From Prevotella sp. (GTDB taxonomy: Bacteria > Bacteroidota > Bacteroidia > Bacteroidales > Dysgonomonadaceae), in assembly GCA_031285625.1 (NCBI GenBank), contig JAITVV010000092.1, forward strand, positions 157,679-221,678: a stretch of 64,000 nucleotides of DNA, read 5' to 3'. Both the position numbers and the translations under genes were made by a program. Positions 7,211-16,037 of the stretch are shown here, piece after piece. The notes beneath the pieces were generated by a model. The model was not told where the DNA came from. It was given only the letters and a program-made list of their open reading frames with translations, and did no database searches. Position 1 is the first letter of the stretch, and each line of letters begins with the position of its first letter.

Positions 7211-7352
7211 TAAACAAGGCAACAAACGAGAAAAGCCTTTTTGATCTGGTGTCCTATTTTACTAGACGACTACAACTTACATTGCTGGCTGTTTTTTCAA
7301 CAGCGTTTCCAGAGTGGATTACGAAGTATCTCTTCCCTACGGCACTTGTTTA
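7211..7352 (-). ncRNA. Y-like RNA Y1, first of the array, inner domain not tRNA-like
   Basis: An 8-bp terminal stem TAAACAAG/CTTGTTTA encloses the Y strand GTGCCGTAGGGAAGAG then ATACTTCG, and the opposite strand CTTTTCTCGTTTGTTGCC. The inner part is different from the other members. It has CTGTT-GAAAA-AACAG, a small hairpin around GTCTA/TAGGAC, and a closing pair TCTGG/CCAGA, with no T-loop signature. It therefore looks like the same Ro-binding module carrying another cargo domain. It is the promoter-proximal RNA of the array. Confidence 0.7.
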
Positions 7353-7384
7353 TTTATTTCAATGATCTTTTCTTATTTATACTG

Positions 7385-7418
7385 CAAAGTAATAACCTTG
7401 ATGTGCAATCTTTTTGCG
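7385..7418 (-). promoter_or_regulatory. Ro/Y shared promoter element, array 1 copy
   Basis: On the minus strand: CGCAAAAAGATTGCA (7418-7404), 14 bp, then CTTTG (7389-7385), with TTACTTTG as a near-consensus -7 box. The downstream bases include AAAAGATCATT, shared with cluster 2 (GCGATCATT). Y1 begins about 33 nt after CTTTG. The dyad is less perfect here (GCGCA-N7-TGCAC) than at rsr. Confidence 0.6.
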
Positions 7419-7482
7419 CAATGAAATATTTCTTGAAAAAAAGCTATTCTAACATATTGAAGATACTTACATCAAAACATTA

Positions 7483-8625
7483 TTATTTCCTATTGGGGTC
7501 ATATACAGCAACAGCCACACGTGAATCAGCACAGCCATAATACAGATACCATTTTTCATTATGTAATACCAGACCTTCAATGAACACTGTTCCTGCAGGA
7601 TATTGTCCACTCTTCTCAAAATCAGCTTCCGGAATATAGAAAGGCTTATCAAGCTGCCCGATCACTTTTGTCGGATCTTGCAGGTCGAACAATACCTGTC
7701 CTGCACAATAGGAGTTCGCAGTATATGCAGTATCACCTTCTGCTCCATCTGCATTTTTGCCATTATAAAGCAAAAGGATACCCTTGTCTGTCATTACAGC
7801 AGGTGGGCCACACTCTGTAAGAGAGCTATCAAACTTGCCCGGACGAGGCACTATCACTTTAAGGAAATCTCCGCTTTCTGTCAGTATTGGAGTCCAGTTG
7901 ATCAAATCATCGGAAGTTGCAACATTCACGAATTTTTCACCCCAATACATCCAGTATTTTCCATCAATTTTAGCAATTACCTGTTTTCCATCTACAATTT
8001 TAGTTATAATCGATGCCGACTTCGAAAAATCATCTTTAAAACGTCCGTCATAAGCTTTTGCAAATGCAGGCCCATGTTTTTCCCACTTTTGCAAGTCACG
8101 GGTAGTTGCTACAGCCAGGCGTGCCTGCTTTCTGTTCCATTGTGTATACAGCATCACATACATACCATCTTCAGTCATTGTAAGACGGGGATCTTCACAA
8201 CCTCCCGGCCATTCCAGCTCTTTCTGACTATCATTGTCAGGATAAAATGCCGGAGTAGATTTTCGTTGAAAATGCAACCCATCTTCCGACCATGCATATC
8301 CAAGGCGGGAAGTACGGCCACCTATACCCTCTCCCGATTTATCCTCTGCACGATAAAGAACTACTACCTTTCCATCATAAATAGTTGCTGCAGGATTGAA
8401 GGTATCATTCGATTCCCAGTCGACAGAATCTTTTCTCAACGGACAATAGAAACGGGTGGTAGCATCCGGTGAAATAATTGGATTTATCCCTTCCGGACGT
8501 TGAAAATCAGCCCATGCCCAATCCGGAAATTCCGAACCTTTTTCAGTTGGTTTCTTTTCATTACAAGAAACGAGCATAGCAGCTGTTGCTAAAAACAAGC
8601 TTACTTTAAAAATACTTTTTTTCAT
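7483..8625 (-). CDS. GH130 family beta-mannoside phosphorylase/mannosidase, lipoprotein
   Basis: This 380-residue protein has a lipoprotein signal (LFLATAAMLVSCNEKK, Cys near residue 21). The rest is a five-bladed beta-propeller of the GH130 type: FNPAATIYDGKVVVLYRAED, SEDGLHFQRKSTP, GGCEDPRLTMTEDGMYVMLY, YGCADSRVAVAVYD. Family members either phosphorolyse or hydrolyse beta-linked mannosides. Exported GH130 enzymes of Bacteroides mannan loci are beta-1,2-mannosidases, so hydrolysis outside the cytoplasm is likely here. It is the last gene of a run of mannosidase genes but has its own long upstream gap with a TGTTAC-type promoter element (8735-8775). The linkage specificity cannot be read from the sequence. 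Confidence 0.85.
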   Translation of the reverse strand: MKKSIFKVSLFLATAAMLVSCNEKKPTEKGSEFPDWAWADFQRPEGINPIISPDATTRFYCPLRKDSVDWESNDTFNPAATIYDGKVVVLYRAEDKSGEGIGGRTSRLGYAWSEDGLHFQRKSTPAFYPDNDSQKELEWPGGCEDPRLTMTEDGMYVMLYTQWNRKQARLAVATTRDLQKWEKHGPAFAKAYDGRFKDDFSKSASIITKIVDGKQVIAKIDGKYWMYWGEKFVNVATSDDLINWTPILTESGDFLKVIVPRPGKFDSSLTECGPPAVMTDKGILLLYNGKNADGAEGDTAYTANSYCAGQVLFDLQDPTKVIGQLDKPFYIPEADFEKSGQYPAGTVFIEGLVLHNEKWYLYYGCADSRVAVAVYDPNRK

Positions 8626-8734
8626 TGGTTATATATTAATTATTTATTTGCAATGTATTTTACTTGTCTATCAAAAAGTAACATTAACACAAAACATCTA
8701 CTCATCTAATAATCAGGCAATATACTATTAAAAG

Positions 8735-8775
8735 TGACAAAAGTAACACTTTTTTGTATGTTTTTATATTGTTAC
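8735..8775 (-). promoter_or_regulatory. TGTTAC-type promoter element, copy B
   Basis: On the minus strand: AAAGTAACA, 24 bp, then TGTTACTTTTGTCACTTTTA. It has three half-sites (GTAACA, TGTTAC, TGTCAC) and a consensus -7 box TACTTTTG. It is about 110 bp upstream of the GH130 start. Another AAAGTAACA lies near 8831-8840. Confidence 0.5.
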
Positions 8776-8847
8776 TTTATTGCTAGATAACACGCTTGTT
8801 ATCTGTATTATATAGACAATATTGAAAATATAAAGTAACAGCTTTAT

Positions 8848-8886
8848 TGGTAAAGAGATCCTTCGTTCCTCTGGATGACAAAATCT
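8848..8886. repeat. REP-like repeat remnant
   Basis: AGATCCTTCGTTCCTCTGGATGAC is the degenerate half of a common intergenic repeat of the form AGATtCTTCg-N-CaggATGAC. The complementary kind of half is found at 13515-13600. Confidence 0.35.
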
Positions 8887-8893
8887 TCATTAC

Positions 8894-11044
8894 TTATGGA
8901 AATGAAGGCGGATCTACCTTAGTGCCCCATTGTAAATCAGGCTTGGAGGAAGTATTATATTCCAGTGTTGCTCCATTTGAGATATCCTTCCAGTCTATCC
9001 ATGTACTATCATATGGTTTGCCATCTATCTTTAAAGACCGTATATAAATATCTTTTTCCGACCCCCCTTTTATTACCAGGTCGCCATTCTTAAGCCGCAT
9101 CTTTATAGAAGGGAAGATGGGAGTGTTTATTGAGAAGCCTCCAACACCCGGAATCTCCGGATATAGACCCACACATGCAAAAACATACCATGCACCCATT
9201 GTTCCCAGGTCATCATTTCCAGGAAGCCCATCAATCTTATTAAAGTACTGCTCATTCAGCACACGATTTATTATTTTCTGTGTTTTATCCGGACGTCCTA
9301 CCCAGTTATATATCCATGGAATATGAAAACTAGGCTCATTTCCCGAAGCATACCAATCATCGTTATAACTTGCATCTAACCGTCTGAACAGATCATCAAG
9401 CCGCGCTTCCGCCTTGGCTTTACCACCTACGATATCTATCAGTCCGCCTATATCATAAGGAACCATCCAGAAATAATTTTTGTATGTGGATTCACGGAAA
9501 TCATCGCTTAATGGCTTCCATGAGCCATCCGCATTCCGGGATTGTAACCATCCTGTTTCAGGATTATACAGATTTTTCCACGATCGTGCAAAGTGAGTGT
9601 AGCGCCAGGTTGTAAATTCGTCACCACAGGCATATAATGAAAATCTGGCAATAGCAAAATCGGCAGAGGTATATTCCAGTTGTTCAGATGCATTGTAATA
9701 GCCTTTTTCCAGATATTGTTTCAATCCCGGACGCACTTCTATTTTTTGTGACATTGAACCGGGAATTTCGGCTCCATGTTGCATTATCTTGAGGATAGGC
9801 TTAGGATTATAATTTCTGGCACCAAATGCCCATGCATTTGAAATAAGTATCGGAGTAGGATCTCCCTGCATAATTCCGGTCTCTATATTTGCCATCGCCC
9901 AACGTGGAAATCCCTGTCCACCCGTTTCCTCTGCAAACAACTGATGAGAAATCACTATATCGGAAGCAATATCAGGATCGAGCATAGAAAGAAGCTGTAT
10001 CTGTGTGTGATAGGTATCCCAGTTACTGAAAGAAGTATAATGTTTAGATTTAGTTTTATGGATCTTAAAATCCGCGCCCATATATTCCCCATTCACATCA
10101 CTACAAACATTCGGATGAATAAGTACTCGATAAAGATGTGTATAAAACTGGATAGTGCGGTCAGGATTGGTTCCTTCCACTTCTATTCTGCCTAAATATT
10201 CATTCCATTTAGCTTCAGCCTGACTTTTCGTAATATTAAAATTCCATCCTGTATTCTCAGCTCTCAGATTTTCTCTGGCATTTTCAATAGATACATACGA
10301 AACCCCTACTTTATATTGTACTACTTTATTACTACTAACATCGAAAGTAAAATATACACCGGAGTTACTCCCTTCGGCAAAGGTTGATTTTTCTCTTATC
10401 TTATCGTCTTTCCATGTTCCTGTATCAACAGCTTTAGTATCAAATTCGGCAACAAAATATACCTTATACGGTGTAGGAGTTCCACAAAAATTACCTCCTT
10501 CGGCATACCCCTCACAAGTATTTGGACTTGTAATAATTACCGTGGCATTTTCTGTATGCGTTGCAGCTACACCTGCCCCGATTATAACAGTGCCTAAATT
10601 CTCACCCTGAGGATATTCATAGCGGGCCATACCTGTTCTTTCCGTAACAGTAAGTTCAGCTTTGATATCTTCCTGCACCATCGTTTCATAATAGCCGGCA
10701 TGTCCTTTTTCTTCAGATAAATTTATGCGATAGCTGATAATATCATCAGGGGACATTTGCAACCTTCCCTTTACCGGAAAAGTAGGAAAATTCCCCATAT
10801 GCTCGCAGCCTCCACCGCTTAACTGATTGATAACAAAACCCGACTGTTTGGAAAAATAAGACGGTGTAAACTGCACCATCCCGAAAGGATAAGTAGCTCC
10901 GGGATATACATATCCGGATGCCCAGCCTACCCCTTTATTACCGATGAGCGTATTTACCTTACTTGCATAGTCTGATAGTGCCGTTTGCGCATTCATTACT
11001 AAAAAAGGAATGATAAAAAGTAGACATATCAATCTGATTTTCAT
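8894..11044 (-). CDS. GH92 family alpha-mannosidase (1)
   Basis: This 716-residue secreted enzyme has a signal peptide (LLFIIPFLVMNAQ). GH92 hallmarks are seen in order: VNTLIGNKGVGWASGYVYPG and FGMVQFTPSYF near the N-terminus (beta-sandwich domain), FSNWDTYHTQIQLLSMLDP, the catalytic region TYKNYFWMVPYDIGGLIDIVG, GNEPSFHIPWIYNWVGRPDK, and GNDDLGTMGAWYVFACVGLY. GH92 enzymes are calcium-dependent inverting exo-alpha-mannosidases acting in the periplasm or at the surface. This copy has GNEPSFH where the next has GNQPIQH and the third ANEPVHH, so the three probably differ in linkage preference; this is inference. It is 152 bp downstream of the second GH92 gene. Confidence 0.9.
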   Translation of the reverse strand: MKIRLICLLFIIPFLVMNAQTALSDYASKVNTLIGNKGVGWASGYVYPGATYPFGMVQFTPSYFSKQSGFVINQLSGGGCEHMGNFPTFPVKGRLQMSPDDIISYRINLSEEKGHAGYYETMVQEDIKAELTVTERTGMARYEYPQGENLGTVIIGAGVAATHTENATVIITSPNTCEGYAEGGNFCGTPTPYKVYFVAEFDTKAVDTGTWKDDKIREKSTFAEGSNSGVYFTFDVSSNKVVQYKVGVSYVSIENARENLRAENTGWNFNITKSQAEAKWNEYLGRIEVEGTNPDRTIQFYTHLYRVLIHPNVCSDVNGEYMGADFKIHKTKSKHYTSFSNWDTYHTQIQLLSMLDPDIASDIVISHQLFAEETGGQGFPRWAMANIETGIMQGDPTPILISNAWAFGARNYNPKPILKIMQHGAEIPGSMSQKIEVRPGLKQYLEKGYYNASEQLEYTSADFAIARFSLYACGDEFTTWRYTHFARSWKNLYNPETGWLQSRNADGSWKPLSDDFRESTYKNYFWMVPYDIGGLIDIVGGKAKAEARLDDLFRRLDASYNDDWYASGNEPSFHIPWIYNWVGRPDKTQKIINRVLNEQYFNKIDGLPGNDDLGTMGAWYVFACVGLYPEIPGVGGFSINTPIFPSIKMRLKNGDLVIKGGSEKDIYIRSLKIDGKPYDSTWIDWKDISNGATLEYNTSSKPDLQWGTKVDPPSFP

Positions 11045-11196
11045 ATTGTTTTCTTATTATTATAGGAAACTATTCCTGTTCATACCTAACATTGTCGCTG
11101 TTCCGAAAAATTCAGGTATTCCGTGCGTTTACTGCATAAACCGCCAGAACAGCAAGCAGATGTTACTATTCATTTATTTAATTAACTTTATTCGCC

Positions 11197-13473
11197 TTAT
11201 TTCTTCGAAAGAGAGAATGGAGCAGCGTCTTTAGTTACACCTCTACTCCTATTTGGCTGCCCGCTCATTTCATATTTTATAGTTCCGCCGTTTACTATGT
11301 CTTTGTATGTGATATAATTTTTATTCAATGCATTACCATTCAGTGTAACCGATTGTACATACACATTGTCCTTGCTATTATTATTTGCTTCCACAACAAA
11401 TTTCTTTCCGTCTTCCATTGTAATGGTTGCTTTCTTAAATAATGGGCTACCCAATACATATTGGTCAGTACCCGGACAAACAGCATAAATGCCCAATGCA
11501 CTCAGAATATACCAGGATGACATACCTCCCTGATCTTCATCTCCCGGATAACCTTTTTCTGAGGAATTGTACAACCTGTCCATAATCTGGCGTGCCCAAT
11601 ATTGAGTCTTCCATGGTTGCCCTGCATATGAATACATATATATCATATGCTGAATAGGTTGATTACCTTGTGCATACTGTCCCATACCGGAAAGTTCCAT
11701 TTCTTTCATTTCATGGATTACACTTCCGTATGTACCCGGTTTGATAACATTAGGAACAGTAAATACCGAATCCATTTTTGTTGTCATCTTATCAGGTCCG
11801 CCAAACAGGTCGATCAAGCCCTGTACGTCATGAAATACAGACCATGTATAATGCCACGCGTTACCTTCACAATACGGTCCACCCCATACGAATGGGTCGA
11901 AAGGCTCCTGCCATTTACCATCATTGCCCCTACCCCTCATAAATCCTGTAGAAGCATCGAATACATTCCGGTAGTTATACATCTGTCTTTCAAAAACATC
12001 CATATAAAACTGATTTCCAGTCATTCTGGCCAGCTCATAACCACACCAGTCATCATAGGCATATTCCAGTGTCTGAGCACTAGATCCCGACGACTCAGGA
12101 TATGGTACATAGCCTAACTGGAAATATTCTTTCCAGAAGATGCGACCATTAGCCCCACCCCACGGGCCTTTATTCATAGCTTCATGTGCATAAGCTTTGA
12201 GAGCGCGTTGCGGATCGAATGTACGGATACCCTTTGCCCATGCATCGGCAAGAAGTGAGATTGCATGGTTTCCGATCATACCACCCGTTTCTCCGGGTTG
12301 CGACCATGAAGGCAACCAGCCGCACTGATCATGAGCATCAAGCAAAGCATTCATATATTGTCCCTGCATAGTAGGATGAAGAATATTTGTCAACGGAAAC
12401 TGTGTGCGGAATGTATCCCAGAATCCATTATCGGTGTACATATAGCCATTATAGATTTTACCATCATAAGGGCTGTAGTAATATGGTTCATTATTCGCAT
12501 TACGCTCGTAGAATTTGCGTGAAAAAAGATTGGCACGGAAAAGGCATGAATAAAATGTCCTCATCTGTTCATCTGTTCCACCTTCAACGACTACCCTGTT
12601 CAGCAATTTATTCCATGTCTCTGCACCACGGGCTTTTGTTTGTTCCAGATTCTTATCACTACCCAATTCCCTGTTTAACGTTAATAAAGCCTGTTCAGGA
12701 CTTATATAAGACGAGGCTGCTTTTGCCTGCACCTTTGTCCCTTTTTTGAACTTGATATATGCTCCAGCTCCCTTTCCTTTACGGTGGGCTTCACCAGAGA
12801 ATATCTCATCTTTCTGATTCTCCCATGTACCATAAGCTTCAAACGGTTTATCGAACTGAACAACAAAGTAGTTGCGAAAATTTTCCGCATGATTTACGAA
12901 GCGTTGATTGTTTACCCAACCTGTAATTTGTCTTTTCTGTGGGTCTATCGTAACCTCACTCATATCAGTATAGCCATCTAGTACCAGATAGGCATCGCCT
13001 TTAGGGGGAAATGAAAAACGAAGATGTGCTCCACGTGTAGTGGGAGCCATTTCGGTAGTAATTCCATTGTCAAGAGTAACCTTGTAGTAATTTGGTTTAG
13101 CTATTTCATTATTGTGGCTGAATTTAGAAGCTCGCTTTTCCTGATTTACAACTAATTCTCCCACCATCGGCATAAAAGAATATACAGCATAGTCGCTCAC
13201 CCACGGACTGCACTGATGTGCCTGCTGGAATCCGCGTATTTTGTCTTCAGCATATTGATATTTCCATCCTTCACCATTAGGCCCGGTCTGTGCCGACCAT
13301 GTATGCATAGCATAAGGCATAGCCGTAGTGGCATATGTATTCCCATAACTTAATCCGAAATTAGAATCTGTTCCCTGTAAGGTATTTACATATTGCACCA
13401 GGTCTTTTTGCTGTGAATGCACAGCAATAACTGATAATAAATAAATGAAAACGAATATTGCGATTTTTTTCAT
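11197..13473 (-). CDS. GH92 family alpha-mannosidase (2)
   Basis: This 758-residue product has an N-terminal signal peptide (IFVFIYLLSVIAVHSQ). Family motifs include VNTLQGTDSNFGLSYGNTYA, DNGFWDTFRTQFPLTNILHP, the catalytic-region signature CEGNAWHYTWSVFHDVQGLI, GNQPIQHMIYMYSYAGQPWK and GDEDQGGMSSWYILSALGIY. The EGNAWHYTW motif is the form most often seen in GH92, while copies 1 and 3 have variants of it. It releases alpha-linked mannose from N-glycans or yeast mannan in characterised relatives. It is separated from the third GH92 gene by 206 bp containing a repeat remnant, so it may have its own promoter. Confidence 0.92.
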   Translation of the reverse strand: MKKIAIFVFIYLLSVIAVHSQQKDLVQYVNTLQGTDSNFGLSYGNTYATTAMPYAMHTWSAQTGPNGEGWKYQYAEDKIRGFQQAHQCSPWVSDYAVYSFMPMVGELVVNQEKRASKFSHNNEIAKPNYYKVTLDNGITTEMAPTTRGAHLRFSFPPKGDAYLVLDGYTDMSEVTIDPQKRQITGWVNNQRFVNHAENFRNYFVVQFDKPFEAYGTWENQKDEIFSGEAHRKGKGAGAYIKFKKGTKVQAKAASSYISPEQALLTLNRELGSDKNLEQTKARGAETWNKLLNRVVVEGGTDEQMRTFYSCLFRANLFSRKFYERNANNEPYYYSPYDGKIYNGYMYTDNGFWDTFRTQFPLTNILHPTMQGQYMNALLDAHDQCGWLPSWSQPGETGGMIGNHAISLLADAWAKGIRTFDPQRALKAYAHEAMNKGPWGGANGRIFWKEYFQLGYVPYPESSGSSAQTLEYAYDDWCGYELARMTGNQFYMDVFERQMYNYRNVFDASTGFMRGRGNDGKWQEPFDPFVWGGPYCEGNAWHYTWSVFHDVQGLIDLFGGPDKMTTKMDSVFTVPNVIKPGTYGSVIHEMKEMELSGMGQYAQGNQPIQHMIYMYSYAGQPWKTQYWARQIMDRLYNSSEKGYPGDEDQGGMSSWYILSALGIYAVCPGTDQYVLGSPLFKKATITMEDGKKFVVEANNNSKDNVYVQSVTLNGNALNKNYITYKDIVNGGTIKYEMSGQPNRSRGVTKDAAPFSLSKK

Positions 13474-13511
13474 TTGAATTTAATGTTATGTTTTTATGTT
13501 ATCGTAATTTT

Positions 13512-13600
13512 GTCATCCTGACCATCAGAAAGGGTCTCGACCTTATAAGTAAGAACCAGAGAGAAAAGAGATTCTTCACTTCGTTCAGAAACAACTGTTA
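13512..13600. repeat. REP-like intergenic repeat
   Basis: TTGTCATCCTGACCATCAG at one end and AGATTCTTCACTTCGTTCAG at the other are the two halves of a common bacterial intergenic repeat family (GTCATCCTGA ... AGATTCTTC...). The far end is eroded (AACAAC instead of ATGAC). It sits between the second and third GH92 genes. Confidence 0.45.
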
Positions 13601-13679
13601 GCTCTGCTGATTCTTCGAATTCGGCAGAGCGAAGCATAGCCAATGACAAAGAGAAATAACTCTTATTAAAAATACCTTA

Positions 13680-16010
13680 TTATATTCCCCACTCTTTATT
13701 CGGTTGGTCTCCCATATACAACTCAAGTACCCCGCCTTTAGAAATCTCTGAAAAATCGATAAAACAATCTTTATATTCCTTACCATTTAGCAAAGCTTTC
13801 TGGATATAGATATTCTTAGAAGAGTTATTATGAGCTTTTATTGTAAATGTATCTCCTGTATAATATTTAGGATCAAGCTTAAATTCCACTTTATTAAAAA
13901 CAGGGCTGGTAATTTCTAAACGTGTATCTCCCGGGCATACAGGATGTAATCCTGATGCTGCTAATACATACCAAGCGGACATCTGCCCCACATCTTCATT
14001 TCCTACAAGTCCTTCCACCTTATTGGTATAAGCTTTGTCGCAAATATGTCGTGTCCATTTTTGTGTAAGCCATGGTGTACCCAAACGGTTGAAAAGGAAA
14101 GGAACATGATGGACCGGCTCATTGGCATGATTGTAATAATCATTCCATAAAAGGCTTTCAGGTGTTTTCTCAAACATATTTGTAAGGTCGGCAACAGTTT
14201 TCTCCTGTCCTCCCATCAGTTCGACCATACCCGGAATATCATGCGGAACAAACCAGCCTTGCTGATATGCATTGGATTCTATACATCCGTACCATTCTTT
14301 GATACGTGCATTTTCAGGCCATTCTTCCCAAGTACCATCTTCTTTTTTAGGGCGGAACCAGCCTTTTTCTTTGTCGAAAATATTCTTATATGCCTGCCCT
14401 TTCTCTGCGAATAATTTCTCATCATCTGATTTTCCTAATTCTTTAGCCAGGCGTGAAATACACCAATCGGTATAGGCATATTCCAAAGTATGGGAAATAC
14501 TCAAAGAACCTGCCGTATAACCAAGTTTATCATTACCAAATATCTTTGAAGTGTTTAAGGCATATTTATAAGCTTTCTCAACATCATAATTGCGAATACC
14601 TTTGGTATATGCATCAGCTAAAACAGATAACGCCGGATTACCGATCATGCAACCGGAATATGCGTTTACTATTTCCCAACGCTCATAATATTCGCGACTA
14701 CTTTCGTCAGCCAAAGTTATCAAAGAGTTTAACTGATCATTTACCAATTCAGGATTGATAATTGTCTGAAGTGGAAACTGACTGCGGAATACATCCCAGC
14801 CACTGAAAATAGTTCGTTTTGTAAAATCTGTTGTACCATGAACCTTTTGATCTCCCCCTATATATCGTCCGTCTACATCAGCATAGGCACGCGGGTCTAT
14901 CATTGTATGGTAAAGGGATGTGTAAAAAATCGTTTTCTCATCTTTTGTACCGCCTTCTATCTTAATACGTCCGAGTTCTTTATCCCAGAGGCTTTTTGCT
15001 TCTTTTTGAATCTGGTCGAAATCCTTATTCACCATTTCCGCTTTGAAATTTTTCTCTGCACCATCCATATCTACAAAAGATATTCCTACTCTCAGTATAA
15101 CTTCTTCGTCTTTCTGAGTTTCAAATTCAGTGAAGAAACCAAGATGTTTTCCTTCAAGTTCTTCTTTCCCTTTAATTACAGGTGCTTCGGAAACTCTTTG
15201 CAGATAAGGGATACCTGTTGCTTCATCTATTTTACGTTTCCAGTCGTCAGGTATATTAGCACTCCAAAATCCATAATTATTAAGCGGCTTACTAAACTGT
15301 GCATAAAAATGAACGGTGTAATCGGTCTTACCTTCGCCATTTCCCCAGCCTCCGCCATCAGGAGTACATTTCATCCATCCTTGGATAGTACTATCGTTCA
15401 CTACCTTAATATATTGGTAAACAGAAGTCCCACCTACCCTACGGGCCAAATCTATTTGAATGCGCGACTGTTTGTTTTCGGGGAATGTAAACTTTAATAT
15501 CCCACTATGTGGTGCTGCAGTAGCCTCTACTTTGATATTATAATCGGTAAGTTCAGCCGAATAATAGCCGGCTTTGGCAATTTCTGTATTCTTATTGTAT
15601 GATGAACGATAACCTTTTATGCTTCCATCCTCTTTACCTGCAATTGTTTTCAGAGATCCGGTGGTAGGCATTACAAGGAAATTACCTAAATCGCCATACC
15701 ATCCCACTCCACTCATTTGAGTAAATGCAAAGCCCTCAATAGTCTGATGCTCATAGCTATAACCGGGACTATTGTCTCCCCCAGTGATAGTATTAGGACT
15801 TACCTGAACCATACCATAGGGAGTAGTTACACCGGGGAAAGTTTTCCCCAAGCCATGATAAGTTCCGGCAGCACCAACACTGGTACTGGCTCCAATAAAA
15901 GGATTAACATAATCAGAAGGGCTAAAATCTTCTACAGGCTTCGTAGCTGGAGTGCAGCTTGCTGCTATCAGACATAATCCTACTATAGAAGTTATTATCG
16001 CTTTATACAT
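13680..16010 (-). CDS. GH92 family alpha-mannosidase (3)
   Basis: This 776-residue protein begins with a lipoprotein-like signal (SIVGLCLIAASCTPATKP, Cys near residue 19), so it is probably surface or periplasmic and lipid-anchored. GH92 motifs include VNPFIGASTSVGAAGTYHGL, PYGMVQVSPNT, FSGWDVFRSQFPLQTIINPE, NAYQQGWFVPHDIPGMVELM, HANEPVHHVPFLFNRLG and GNEDVGQMSAWYVLAASGLH. It is 27 bp downstream of the GH38-like gene and probably in the same operon. Its HANEPVHH segment differs from the other two paralogues, suggesting another linkage specificity. Confidence 0.92.
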   Translation of the reverse strand: MYKAIITSIVGLCLIAASCTPATKPVEDFSPSDYVNPFIGASTSVGAAGTYHGLGKTFPGVTTPYGMVQVSPNTITGGDNSPGYSYEHQTIEGFAFTQMSGVGWYGDLGNFLVMPTTGSLKTIAGKEDGSIKGYRSSYNKNTEIAKAGYYSAELTDYNIKVEATAAPHSGILKFTFPENKQSRIQIDLARRVGGTSVYQYIKVVNDSTIQGWMKCTPDGGGWGNGEGKTDYTVHFYAQFSKPLNNYGFWSANIPDDWKRKIDEATGIPYLQRVSEAPVIKGKEELEGKHLGFFTEFETQKDEEVILRVGISFVDMDGAEKNFKAEMVNKDFDQIQKEAKSLWDKELGRIKIEGGTKDEKTIFYTSLYHTMIDPRAYADVDGRYIGGDQKVHGTTDFTKRTIFSGWDVFRSQFPLQTIINPELVNDQLNSLITLADESSREYYERWEIVNAYSGCMIGNPALSVLADAYTKGIRNYDVEKAYKYALNTSKIFGNDKLGYTAGSLSISHTLEYAYTDWCISRLAKELGKSDDEKLFAEKGQAYKNIFDKEKGWFRPKKEDGTWEEWPENARIKEWYGCIESNAYQQGWFVPHDIPGMVELMGGQEKTVADLTNMFEKTPESLLWNDYYNHANEPVHHVPFLFNRLGTPWLTQKWTRHICDKAYTNKVEGLVGNEDVGQMSAWYVLAASGLHPVCPGDTRLEITSPVFNKVEFKLDPKYYTGDTFTIKAHNNSSKNIYIQKALLNGKEYKDCFIDFSEISKGGVLELYMGDQPNKEWGI

Positions 16011-16037
16011 AATAATTTGGCTAGGTTAATATATTAG

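Noticed and set aside
6662-7352. CRISPR array or plain tRNA gene cluster (repeated ~40-bp blocks, TTCGA loops, GTAGCTCAG boxes)
   Set aside because: Repeat spacing is irregular (117-142 nt), repeats are mirrored pairs that base-pair rather than identical direct repeats, and no cas genes are present. The tRNA-like parts have T-arm before D-arm and no anticodon arm, so they are not tRNA genes.
6730-7540. Short open frames on the plus strand across array 1 (e.g. 6730-6993, 7159-7365)
   Set aside because: They run antisense through the RNA structures, have low-complexity products without motifs and share no homology with each other beyond the RNA repeat.
7603-8472. 289-codon plus-strand frame inside the GH130 gene, and similar long shadows in the GH92 and tsf genes
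   Set aside because: They overlap strongly supported enzyme genes completely and have compositions typical of antisense reading.
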